Source: Robiginitomaculum antarcticum DSM 21748 (lineage in GTDB: Bacteria > Pseudomonadota > Alphaproteobacteria > Caulobacterales > Maricaulaceae). Taken from it: 64,000 nucleotides of DNA. The notes beneath the pieces are model-generated. The model had not been told where the DNA came from. It saw nothing but the letters and a program-made list of their open reading frames with translations, and did no database searches. The first letter of the stretch is position 1; every line of letters begins with the position of its first letter. Location: assembly GCF_000365025.1 (NCBI RefSeq), contig NZ_KB823013.1, forward strand, positions 372,001 through 436,000, in the 5' to 3' direction. Of this stretch, positions 43,655 through 51,892 are shown piece by piece. The position numbers were made by a program, and so were the translations under genes.

Positions 43655-45457
43655 TCAATCGTCCATCTTCAAAGCCGCAATAAACGCTTCTTGCGGAATC
43701 TCGACGCGGCCGAATTGGCGCATACGTTTTTTACCCGCTTTTTGCTTATCCAGCAATTTACGTTTGCGCGAGGCGTCGCCGCCATAACATTTGGCGGTCA
43801 CGTCCTTGCGCATGGCGGCAATCGTTTCGCGCGCCACGACTTTGCCGCCAATGGCGGCCTGGACGGGGATTTTGAACAAATGGCGCGGGATCAGTTCTTT
43901 GAGGCGTTCGCACATTTGCCGGCCCCGGCCTTCGGCGCGGTCCCGATGGACGAGCATGGACAGCGCGTCGACCGGATCGCCATTAACGAGGATGCTCATC
44001 TTCACAAGATTGCCCTGCCGCACGCCAATGGCGGCGTAGTCAAAGCTGGCATAACCTTTGGACACAGATTTCAGGCGGTCGTAAAAATCAAAGACGACTT
44101 CATTGAGTGGCAGTTCATATTCCACCATCGCCCGCGAGCCGACATAGGATAATGTGGTCTGGATGCCGCGGCGGTCCTGGCACAGTTTTAATATCCCGCC
44201 CAGATAGTCATCCGGCGTCATGATCGTCGCTTTGATCCACGGCTCGTGTATTTCCTCAATCGCCATGACGTCAGGCATATCGGCGGGGTTATGGAGCTGC
44301 TGCTCCGTGCCGTCGCGCATCATGATCGTATAGACCACGGACGGCGCGGTGGTAATCAGATCAAGATCAAATTCGCGCTCCAGCCGCTCTTGGATAATCT
44401 CCAAATGCAGCAGGCCGAGGAACCCGCAGCGAAAGCCAAAGCCCAGCGCGGCAGAGGTTTCCATCTCATAACTAAAACTGGCATCGTTTAAGCGAAGGCG
44501 CCCCATGGCCGCACGCAGATCGTCAAAATCGGCGGCGTCAACCGGGAAGATACCGCAAAAGACAACGGGCTGCGCGGGCTTAAAGCCGGGCAGCGCCGCG
44601 GCGGTCGGGCGTTTATCCTCCGTCACTGTATCGCCAACAGCGGCGTCAGCGACTTCTTTGATCGAGGCGGTAAAAAAGCCGATCTCGCCCGGGCCGATGG
44701 ATTTGCGGTCGGTCGGTTTAGGATTAAATGTCCCGACTTTGTCCACCGTATAGGTCGCGCCGGTGGCCATCGTGCGGATTTTCATGCCCTTTTTGATCTC
44801 GCCTTCATAGACGCGAAACAGAACGACAACGCCCATATATTGGTCATACCAGGCATCGACGAGCAGCGCTTTAAGCGGGTCGGATGTATCGCCAATGGTC
44901 GGCGCAGGCAGGCGCGTGACTATGGCCTCCAGAACGTCCTGAATACCCAGACCGGATTTGGCCGAGCACAGAACTGCGTTGGAAGCGTCAATGCCGATGA
45001 CCTCTTCGATTTGCTGGCGGATGCGCTCCGGCTCGGCGGCCGGCAGATCGATCTTGTTGAGAACCGGCACAATTTCGTGGTCGTGATCTATCGCCTGATA
45101 GACATTGGCCAGCGTTTGCGCCTCAACACCCTGAGAGGCATCGACGACTAATATGGAGCCTTCACAGGCCGAGAGCGAGCGCGAGACTTCATAGGCAAAA
45201 TCGACATGGCCCGGCGTATCCATCAGGTTGAGAATATATGTCTGCCCGTCATTGGCGGTATATTCCAGACGCACGGTCTGCGCTTTAATCGTGATGCCGC
45301 GCTCGCGCTCAATATCCATGCTGTCGAGCACTTGCTCGCTCATCTCGCGATCCGTCAGCCCGCCGCAAAAGCTGATGAGACGGTCAGCCAGTGTGGACTT
45401 GCCGTGGTCAATATGGGCCACGATGGAAAAATTACGTATCTTGCTCTGGTCAGTCAT
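43655..45457 (-). CDS. lepA: Elongation factor 4 (LepA)
   Basis: A 600-aa ribosomal GTPase that back-translocates or remodels stalled ribosomes. G1 is [15 protein letters not shown]3 is [19 protein letters not shown] and G4 is [13 protein letters not shown]. The LepA-specific C-terminal domain with [19 protein letters not shown] closes the protein. Full family length, ending in MDD. Confidence 0.97.
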   Translation of the reverse strand: MTDQSKIRNFSIVAHIDHGKSTLADRLISFCGGLTDREMSEQVLDSMDIERERGITIKAQTVRLEYTANDGQTYILNLMDTPGHVDFAYEVSRSLSACEGSILVVDASQGVEAQTLANVYQAIDHDHEIVPVLNKIDLPAAEPERIRQQIEEVIGIDASNAVLCSAKSGLGIQDVLEAIVTRLPAPTIGDTSDPLKALLVDAWYDQYMGVVVLFRVYEGEIKKGMKIRTMATGATYTVDKVGTFNPKPTDRKSIGPGEIGFFTASIKEVADAAVGDTVTEDKRPTAAALPGFKPAQPVVFCGIFPVDAADFDDLRAAMGRLRLNDASFSYEMETSAALGFGFRCGFLGLLHLEIIQERLEREFDLDLITTAPSVVYTIMMRDGTEQQLHNPADMPDVMAIEEIHEPWIKATIMTPDDYLGGILKLCQDRRGIQTTLSYVGSRAMVEYELPLNEVVFDFYDRLKSVSKGYASFDYAAIGVRQGNLVKMSILVNGDPVDALSMLVHRDRAEGRGRQMCERLKELIPRHLFKIPVQAAIGGKVVARETIAAMRKDVTAKCYGGDASRKRKLLDKQKAGKKRMRQFGRVEIPQEAFIAALKMDD

Positions 45458-45523
45458 AGGCGGCTTGTATTGTTCGCGGCGAAATTGGCAAGTCGATATT
45501 ACCGCGCGGCCCCAAGCTGTGGA

Positions 45524-45811
45524 TTAATCCGCCGCAACCACCATCTCGCCCCATTCCGCCCGGCGCTTGGCCATAGAGGCTATAAAAGGGCAGGACGGGA
45601 TAACTTTATAACCGCGCGTCTGAGCGTCCAAAAACAGCGCCGCGACGAGGGCCTTGCCGACGCCTTTACCGCCGAGCACTTTGGGTACGCCGGTATGATA
45701 GGCGTCGACAACATCATCGCTGACACGCTTATAGGTCAGCTCGGCCTCATGCCCGTCAATGCGGGTCACAAACCGTCCGGTCTCTTCGCGTTCAATCTCT
45801 ATATTATCCAT
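45524..45811 (-). CDS. Small GNAT-like acetyltransferase (YjdJ type)
   Basis: A 95-aa protein of the short GNAT family. The acetyl-CoA loop VPKVLGGKGVGKALVAALF and the following GYKVIPSCPFIASMAKRRAEW are typical. Its target is unknown. It is located 66 bp before the lepA start. Confidence 0.83.
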   Translation of the reverse strand: MDNIEIEREETGRFVTRIDGHEAELTYKRVSDDVVDAYHTGVPKVLGGKGVGKALVAALFLDAQTRGYKVIPSCPFIASMAKRRAEWGEMVVAAD

Positions 45812-45925
45812 TGTGCTCTCACTTTCCTGTCAACAGCTTGCCAAATCGTAACTTGGCGAAACGCGTATATTTGTCTTTCATTAACCCGAACGGGCGCACA
45901 TCGTTGCCAGAAACAGGAGCCGACC

Positions 45926-46522
45926 ATGCTTAAATTTGCGACATCTTCATTGACCGCCATTCTTCTGGCCTCCGCCATGCTCTCCGGCTGTGCGACGAAT
46001 GACCCACAAACGCCAAGGCAACAGGCGCAAAATGCCAAAACCGACTTTGAACAAAGCGACGTAGTTCAAGCCGTCTCCACCCATTTGGGCGTCACGTCTG
46101 AGAGCGCGGCATCCGTCGTCGAGCGCCTGTTCCGTGAACAAGGCCGCCCCGACGGCTATATCACCGGCGAAGAAGGCGGCGGCGCGCTTGTCGCAGGCCT
46201 GTTTTGGGGCAAAGGCACGTTATGGATGAAAGACGGAAGCTCTATACCCGTCTTCTGGCAAGGCCCGACAATTGGATGGGACGCCGGCGGGGACGCCTCC
46301 AAAGTTTTCACGCTGGTCTATAATCTGGATGATCCGAATTATATCTTCCAGCGCTTTCCCAAAGCCGAAGGCAGCGCCTTTCTCATTGCCGGCATGGGCG
46401 TAAACTATCAACGCGCCAACGGCATTACGCTCGCCCCGATCCGCTCCGGCATCGGCCTGCGCCTCGGCGCCAATGTCGGCTATTCGTCCTATAGCCGCAA
46501 ACGTCAGATGCTGCCGTTTTAA
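45926..46522 (+). CDS. DUF1134 family lipoprotein
   Basis: A 198-aa protein with lipobox SAMLSGC near residue 22 and the DUF1134 domain: EEGGGALVAGLFWGKGTLWMK, PVFWQGPTIGWDAGGDASKVF (two parts) and YNLDDPNYIFQRFP, then GMGVNYQRANGITLAPIRSG. The family is widespread and uncharacterised in alphaproteobacteria, with a predicted periplasmic barrel. ATG 45926 after AGGAGCCG is chosen. The frame is open back to 45206, but that overlaps other genes. Confidence 0.88.
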   Translation: MLKFATSSLTAILLASAMLSGCATNDPQTPRQQAQNAKTDFEQSDVVQAVSTHLGVTSESAASVVERLFREQGRPDGYITGEEGGGALVAGLFWGKGTLWMKDGSSIPVFWQGPTIGWDAGGDASKVFTLVYNLDDPNYIFQRFPKAEGSAFLIAGMGVNYQRANGITLAPIRSGIGLRLGANVGYSSYSRKRQMLPF

Positions 46523-46659
46523 CTGTTGAAATAGCAGTTGAAACGCCGTGTACAAAAAACGCTTTGCAGACTGTCGTTTTGCGGATAAAATAAACTTATG
46601 CCGGAGCTTATCCGGCGCTTTATAGGCTACGGCCCCCACGACGTTTGATGGAGAATTTT

Positions 46660-46812
46660 ATGTCCAAGCGTCTCAAAAAAACGAAAATGGACTTCGATTT
46701 CGAAGACGAACTCGCTTTTGCCGATAATATGTATGAGGCTCCGCGCGGCGCAAAACCCCGCGGCAAGCACAAACGTAAACAAGGCAATCACAAAACCGCT
46801 TATTACGATTGA
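46660..46812 (+). CDS. 50-aa charged protein with basic tail
   Basis: A short gene (MSKRLKKTKMDFDFEDELAF, then ADNMYEAPRGAKPRGKHKRK and a His/Tyr end). An acidic middle is flanked by Lys/Arg clusters, which suggests nucleic-acid or ribosome contact, without a recognised family. GATGGAGA lies upstream of the ATG. It is 137 bp after the DUF1134 gene, on the same strand. Confidence 0.6.
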   Translation: MSKRLKKTKMDFDFEDELAFADNMYEAPRGAKPRGKHKRKQGNHKTAYYD

Positions 46813-47780
46813 GCGTTGCTGGCCTTTCGCGATAGCGGGCCCGTGCCGCCAAAGGCGGCATTGGATAGGTCAGCGCATCCCACAATAAGTATACTGCGGG
46901 CCCGTTGATCGCACTACGATCAATTGGGGATTTCGGCGCATGTTGTTTTTGATCCTCCGCCGCAGAGCTGCGGGACGGGCGTTTCCGCTTGGCCTTTCAC
47001 TGCGCTCTATCCATCTACGAGGCAGAGCAGACTTATAGGACAGCTAGAGCGCGGTGAACGGGCCGCCCGCGCGGGCTGACAGGCGCAAGCCCGTAATTAT
47101 AGCCAAGCGCCGTTATGCGATGGCCCATCGAGTGACCACATGCGCGCCGGGTTGGTCGGCGGCGGCGCGCCGCAAAAAAAGCAGGAGGCCTGCGGGGCGG
47201 CAGCTCCGAAGGCTGCCAAAGGTTTTTCTAGTGTTTACGAAGATGCCATCCCCGCAGCGATATCTCACGGCCGATACGCGGCTCTCGCTAAGGTCACAGT
47301 CCACAGCGCAGTCTGCTCCCAAACCCGTTTGATGTGAGCCATAACCTCACCTCGCCCGAATCCAATACCGTCTCGTGGCAGAAAAGAAACGTCTTCCCCG
47401 TCCTGACCAAAAGAACAATTTAAACATAGGTCAGATCGGAGAGGCGGGGATTGTTATTTGTTTATCCGTTTTTTTTGAGGCACCTCTCATCCCGTACCGG
47501 ATGACGGATATTGAGATTTCAGCGACAATTCATCCATGTCCCGAACGGGGAAGGCGGCTGTCTTGACTTCCTTACGCCCGTTTTTTAGGCAGGAGCCGTC
47601 ATCACTATGACGGCCGCAACGATACTATTTTCCAAGCCCTATATTCTTCGGTGAGCTAAGTTGCACTGTCCATACAGCCTTGATAGAAGCATTTTAGAAA
47701 ATAACTGTTTTCATTTAAGCATAAGCTTAATCGCAAGTCTCATTCAGAGACACCTTGTATGCAGTTTTTATTTTTAAACG
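46813..47780. other. Long intergenic region with multiple hairpins
   Basis: 968 bp without a convincing gene. Perfect hairpins: TGCCGCC / GGCGGCA (46844-46860), TTGATCG / CGATCAA (46905-46923), GGCAGC / GCTGCC (47201-47219) and GCCGTCAT / ATGACGGC (47595-47614). GCGGGCCCG occurs twice (near 46835 and 46897). The second copy, with the TTGATCG hairpin and GGGGATTT, matches the reverse complement of the sequence at 51.84-51.88 kb. A solo repeat-like ATCCCGTACCGGATGAC lies at 47489-47505. The first 500 bp are GC-rich, and the rest is AT-rich and leads into the kinase gene. No tmRNA, RNase P or SRP RNA signature was recognised. Confidence 0.5.
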
Positions 47781-49205
47781 GTGAAAGCAGGCTTCTTGGA
47801 CTTTGATAATATGGCGATTAATAAGCTACGCACACGAGAGATCTTTGAAACAATACGGGAAGGCCTTCTGGTCCTAGATCAGGACCTGAAAGTATTATTT
47901 GCCAATTCCGCTTTTTTGAAAATGTTTAATGTCGATGCGGCGCACACTGCTGAGCGCAAGCTTTATGATTTGGGAAACGGTCAATGGGACATCCCTAAAT
48001 TACGCACTCTACTCGAAGAGATTCTACCTAAACAGCAAACCATTGAATCATATATCGTAGAGCATGAATTTGAAGACATTGGCCGAAAAGTGATGGAGCT
48101 TAACGCAAGAAAAACGACCCGCACCGGAAACGGGTCATTACTAATTTTGTTGGCGATAGAAGACGTAACAACCCGATATGATGCCCTCGCGCAGCTTGAC
48201 CGACAAAAGCGTCTTGCAGAAGGTATTGTTGATACTTTGCGAGAGCCGCTTCTTGTTGTCGACGGGGATCAAATTGTTATCGCGGCAAGCCGTTCTTTTT
48301 ATACCAAATTTGAAGTTGACCCTGCCGAGACAATAGGGCGTGAATTGTTAACGCTTGGCAACGGTCAATGGAATATCCCTGAGCTTACGCATCTGCTTGA
48401 TGGGGTCATTCCTGAGTCCCAGCGTATAGACGACTATGAAGTCAAACTTGATTTTCCAAATATTGGCCAAAAAATTCTCCTCTTGAATGCCAGGAAAATT
48501 TATAGAGAGGGCAACAATTCAAAAACGCTCTTGCTGGCTATGGAAGACATAACAGAGCGCAGGCGCCTGGAAGCTGAGCGCGATGACCTACTTAAACGCG
48601 CCAACGATCTCTTAGAGGAATTAAACCACCGTGTTATGAATAGTTTAACGGTTGTGGCCTCGATCATATCCATGGAGGGGCGCACCCTTAGCGACGCAGA
48701 CTGTAAGGCGGCTTTTGACCGCATGCGAACCCGCATTGTTGCAATCGGAGAGCTTTACAAAAACCTTACCCGTATGAACTCTACGCATACCGTCAGCGCT
48801 AATGAGTATTTATCGGCGATTGCCGACCAGTTATCAACTTCGCTTCTTTCGGATCGTAAGGCCCGCGTTACATTTCAAAAGAGCCTGAGTCCGACGATCA
48901 TCACGACGCGCATTGCTGTGCCTTTGGGACTTGTTCTAAATGAATTGGTGACCAATGCGATTAAATACGCCTTTGATGAAGATGAGGCCGGCGAAATAAT
49001 TGTGGCCCTTATCGAAACGAAAGGAGAAATCCTATTTTCTGTTTCAGACAACGGCAAGGGCGTTGACGAAAATGCGCGGGTTGATTCAGGCGTTGGAGGA
49101 CGGCTGGTAAAAGCTTTTGTTCAGCAGCTTAATGGAAAGATGGAGCGACAGACCGGCACTGATGGAACGCGGTATATTATGAAATTTCCATATGATTCAT
49201 ACTAG
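47781..49205 (+). CDS. Orphan HWE/HisKA_2-type sensor histidine kinase with duplicated PAS domain
   Basis: A 474-aa soluble kinase. PAS domain 1 (about 20-135) and PAS domain 2 (about 150-265) are recent-looking duplicates: both contain LGNGQWxIPxL. The H-box is LLEELNHRVMNSLTVVASII with His283, typical of HisKA_2/HWE kinases. The ATPase has NELVTNAIKYAFDED and FSVSDNGKGVDENARVDSGVGG (two parts). No membrane segment and no adjacent response regulator. GTG 47781 or ATG 47811 may be the start. The gene is somewhat AT-richer than its housekeeping neighbours. Confidence 0.87.
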   Translation: MKAGFLDFDNMAINKLRTREIFETIREGLLVLDQDLKVLFANSAFLKMFNVDAAHTAERKLYDLGNGQWDIPKLRTLLEEILPKQQTIESYIVEHEFEDIGRKVMELNARKTTRTGNGSLLILLAIEDVTTRYDALAQLDRQKRLAEGIVDTLREPLLVVDGDQIVIAASRSFYTKFEVDPAETIGRELLTLGNGQWNIPELTHLLDGVIPESQRIDDYEVKLDFPNIGQKILLLNARKIYREGNNSKTLLLAMEDITERRRLEAERDDLLKRANDLLEELNHRVMNSLTVVASIISMEGRTLSDADCKAAFDRMRTRIVAIGELYKNLTRMNSTHTVSANEYLSAIADQLSTSLLSDRKARVTFQKSLSPTIITTRIAVPLGLVLNELVTNAIKYAFDEDEAGEIIVALIETKGEILFSVSDNGKGVDENARVDSGVGGRLVKAFVQQLNGKMERQTGTDGTRYIMKFPYDSY

Positions 49206-49235
49206 CGTCCATATAGCTTCATGATGCCCGCTTAG

Positions 49236-49292
49236 CGGGGCTATGCAGTCATTCCTGAAGCAATACTTTATTGAACCAACGCGCCAAAATCC
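49236..49292 (+). repeat. 57-nt direct repeat, left copy
   Basis: It matches 51784-51840 with 41 of 48 identities over the last 48 bases, including an uninterrupted CAATACTTTATTGAAC, and both begin with CGGGG at the same spacing. CAATA-CTT-TATTG is itself a small dyad. The two copies enclose the AT-rich 508-aa gene. Confidence 0.75.
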
Positions 49293-49421
49293 TGCCGTGC
49301 TCGGGCAGAAAATTTCGAGTTTTCCGCACTATGAGATAAGAACAGTTTGAAGATAGGGGCAATGCGAGGGGCGGGGGTTGTTTTGTTTACCACGGCTTTG
49401 AAGCGCTCAACGCCCCGCATC

Positions 49422-49577
49422 TTCATCCTCGGGCTCGACACAAGGATCCATGGCTCAACCCCATGTCGTTTTTAGAAACCCTTGGTGAAACAGAGGCTTA
49501 CAAATTCGCATGCACGGCTCTCAATTGTAAAATAGATTCTCGGGTCAAGCCAGAGTCGGACCGGCGCACCGGATGAC
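49422..49577. repeat. Degenerate family 2 hairpin pair
   Basis: Left copy 49422-49450 has TTCATCCTC, GGGCTCGA and ends GGATCCA: 23 of 29 positions match the intact copy at 27695-27723, but the stem no longer pairs. Right copy 49533-49577 ends GGATGAC and contains CTCGGGTCAAGCC, with about 16 extra bases. The orientation of the pair is inverted as at the other loci. Confidence 0.5.
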
Positions 49578-49824
49578 GGCAGGGGGAGAGCAGTTCGAAA
49601 TACATCCACGCCCGATTTGTGGATAGCGGGGTTGAGCACGCTGTAGAAATTAGATGTTAAAACTGGTGAGGACGTATTTTTAAAAGCGGGTAGAGACTTT
49701 CGTACACTCATGTCAGCTTTGTAGCATAAACTAGACCTTAGCTCGGAGACCAAAAGCTCCCAAAGAAGGACGCTCGCTTACTTTCGTTAATTTCGCTAGA
49801 AAACTCTTGGGATAGGTTTTCCCA

Positions 49825-51351
49825 TTAGTGGGTATCTTCATACCAATTTAGCCAATTCTGAAATGCTTGTAACCAATGCGCATCTGGACCGATTACACCA
49901 ACCAAACTCTGCAAAGCAGGTAAATTAAGGGCAAGCCATGCTGTCGCAAAGTTAAGCGCAATAATACCTGATTGAATCGCCTCAGCTCCTACTAAGGATT
50001 GTTGTATTATTGGGCCTATAATCATTGCCCCCGCACCTAAAAAACCACCCTTAAGGAGTAAAGCCAATGCCTTTACAAAATTACTTCCGGATGTCTGAGC
50101 AATCTGGGCCGAAACATTCGGATCAGGAGCTTCTCCCGCAAACTCTATTACACTTCTCAAGGCTTGAGCCGCTTCGGGTGTGACCAATTCGCTATTAACT
50201 AACGTGCCTTCAATAAAAGCGAGAGTTTCTTTCTTATAGACCTTAATTTCAGCATCCATTTTTGCATGGTTATGAGCACCTTCAAGTAGGCTTTTGCCAA
50301 TAGTAGACACACCAATTAAATTTGAATGAAGCTCTAATAAGTCCTCTAAATCCTCCGCAACTCCGTCCGGACCTTCTCCAGAATCCAATCGCACCATATC
50401 TCGATATGTTTGACTTCTAACTAGTGCTCCTTCCACATATAAAGCACTTATCGAACGCTCTTCCGCGACCGCAACTTGGTTATATTCGCTTACTTTTTGT
50501 GCAAGATTTGGGAGAGCGTTTGATCCAAATAGGGCGGCAGACAATTTAACTGAAATTTCTTGAATTTTATCCCACAAATTATTCTCTAGGTTTGTAAAGA
50601 CCAAGCCAGACCCAGTGATGTTAGGAATATCCGCAGACTTGGCGAGATCAATTTTACCTTCGCCGTTGATAGCGAAAATAATCCCTCCAGGTTCTTGAGG
50701 GGGGATTTCATATTTTGGCATCAACATGGGTGTGTCAGACCGTCCTGAGGGTTCAAAAAGTTGCTCCTCCTCATCATCAGGCTCTTGATCGTCCATGGCG
50801 TGGAACTGGATCGCCCAGTCTACCGTTCCATCTTCTTCTAATTGAGAAGCGCTAATTTCGTGCAGACTCTCTGAATATTCAGGGAATTCATCTGAAAGCA
50901 CTTCAATGGCTCTATATGGGCCGCGACCACCCCATTGGTACCCTCCTTCTGCGCTTTCGTATGAAACACTTTCTGCAGGATCTTCATAATGAGCTAAGAA
51001 CCAATCAACCATCTGTTTAATAGCGGAATCCCAGTCTTCGTCATCAAGATCATCATCCGTTTCAACGTGATTTAATTCGATTGCTATATTATCTTTGACC
51101 ATTGCGTAATCGCCGTAAAGAGTAAGAGTGGCGGGCAAGTTAAGTATACCGACTGGATATTCAGAAACCGTCCAATCCAAATACTCTATTTCCTCCAGTT
51201 CGGCGTATATTCTCCACAAAATATCTGGACCCATTCCCCCTGAACTAGAGCCATCGGAAGTAATTTGTAAATCGTCAGCTGAAATTTCTAATGTTTCGCC
51301 TGTCTCGGTATGTTGAAAGATGGCGCTTCCAGATACTTTTACCGTACTCAT
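49825..51351 (-). CDS. Uncharacterised 508-aa protein in an accessory segment
   Basis: AT-rich compared with all neighbours. The N-terminal part (1-110) is beta-rich and acidic, followed by an acidic linker. The motif EGGYQWGGRGPYRAIEVL (about residues 135-152), then a Pro-rich turn and GIIFAINGEGKIDLAKS. A helical middle has ALYVEGALVRSQTYRDM and DLLELHSNLIGVSTIGKSLL, and two hydrophobic segments near the C-terminus (FVKALALLLKGGFLGAGAMI and IIALNFATAWLALNLPAL) could be membrane helices. GAGGTAAATTT precedes the ATG. The layout recalls sporadically distributed uncharacterised proteobacterial proteins. I cannot assign a function. Direct repeats flank it. Confidence 0.75.
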   Translation of the reverse strand: MSTVKVSGSAIFQHTETGETLEISADDLQITSDGSSSGGMGPDILWRIYAELEEIEYLDWTVSEYPVGILNLPATLTLYGDYAMVKDNIAIELNHVETDDDLDDEDWDSAIKQMVDWFLAHYEDPAESVSYESAEGGYQWGGRGPYRAIEVLSDEFPEYSESLHEISASQLEEDGTVDWAIQFHAMDDQEPDDEEEQLFEPSGRSDTPMLMPKYEIPPQEPGGIIFAINGEGKIDLAKSADIPNITGSGLVFTNLENNLWDKIQEISVKLSAALFGSNALPNLAQKVSEYNQVAVAEERSISALYVEGALVRSQTYRDMVRLDSGEGPDGVAEDLEDLLELHSNLIGVSTIGKSLLEGAHNHAKMDAEIKVYKKETLAFIEGTLVNSELVTPEAAQALRSVIEFAGEAPDPNVSAQIAQTSGSNFVKALALLLKGGFLGAGAMIIGPIIQQSLVGAEAIQSGIIALNFATAWLALNLPALQSLVGVIGPDAHWLQAFQNWLNWYEDTH

Positions 51352-51783
51352 AAATTTACCTCAGACTACGAGTGAACGAATGTACGCTTAGAGCGCAACA
51401 ATCAGTTTTACTCGGCTAGCGAGCCTAAAATTATTGAATAAAACACAGGGTTTTCTATCCTGAGTTAGTGATACATATATTTGTCATTTTCGCAATCACA
51501 ATGCTAAGGGGGAGTTCTCTAAAGTCTATTATGACCCAGGTATCAAACTGGAAAACGCCTCTCTGCCAATCACGAACATAGAAAAGCGTTCTCAATTCCG
51601 GGTTTCATCCAAGATCTCGCCTACGTTTTATGAGACGTTTGAGGTCGTGAATTAGCTGAAATAGATTAAAAATATGCGGGTAAACGTGCCTACCTCAAGC
51701 TCGCTTTTTTTTCCAAGGCGGCATAAAACGTGCCCTAGCGTTTTAAAATCGCGCAATGTAAGTCGCTCGCCGAGGTCTGCTAT

Positions 51784-51840
51784 CGGGGATTAGTAGTCAT
51801 TCTTGTAACAATACTTTATTGAACTAAGGCGTCAAAATCC
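51784..51840 (+). repeat. 57-nt direct repeat, right copy
   Basis: Partner of 49236-49292, same orientation, starting CGGGG and ending GTCAAAATCC. It runs directly into the hairpin structure at 51832-51888. Confidence 0.75.
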
Positions 51841-51888
51841 CCGATTAATCGCCTTCGCGATTAACGGGCCCGCTCACGCGGAATTTTG
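51832..51888. repeat. Branched hairpin structure downstream of ftsK
   Basis: An outer stem CGTCAAAAT / ATTTTGACG encloses two hairpins: TTAATCGC / GCGATTAA with loop CTTC (extended by CCCG/CGGG around a bulge) and CCGC / GCGG with loop TCAC. It begins five bases after the ftsK stop on the ftsK side, so it may end that transcript. The inner hairpin with GGGCCCGC matches the reverse complement of 46890-46935. Confidence 0.6.
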
Positions 51889-51892
51889 ACGA

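Larger units (their letters stand above)
49206..49824. other. Intergenic region with repeat copies
   Basis: 619 bp without a supported gene. It holds the hairpin GCCCGC / GCGGGGC near 49227-49242, the left 57-nt direct repeat (49236-49292) and a decayed pair of family 2 hairpin repeats (49422-49577). Several short frames exist but have no start signal or codon bias. Confidence 0.55.
51352..51892. other. AT-rich intergenic region upstream of the 508-aa gene
   Basis: 541 bp. It should contain the promoter of the minus-strand gene at 49825-51351, but I see no clear -35/-10 pair. The right 57-nt direct repeat (51784-51840) and a multi-hairpin structure adjoin the ftsK stop. No gene is supported. 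Confidence 0.5.

Noticed and set aside
45206-45925. Long N-terminal extension of the DUF1134 lipoprotein frame
   Set aside because: It overlaps lepA and the GNAT gene in antisense, and ATG 45926 has a ribosome-binding site and yields a proper lipoprotein signal.
47054-47332. 92-codon basic frame in the long intergenic region
   Set aside because: Composition is that of GC-rich hairpin DNA (Arg/Pro/Ala-rich), no start signal, no recognised family. Treated as non-coding.
46813-47350. RNase P RNA, tmRNA or 6S RNA
   Set aside because: I looked for the RNase P conserved regions, a tmRNA tag and T-loop and the SRP GGAAGCAG-type loop on both strands and found none in the right arrangement.
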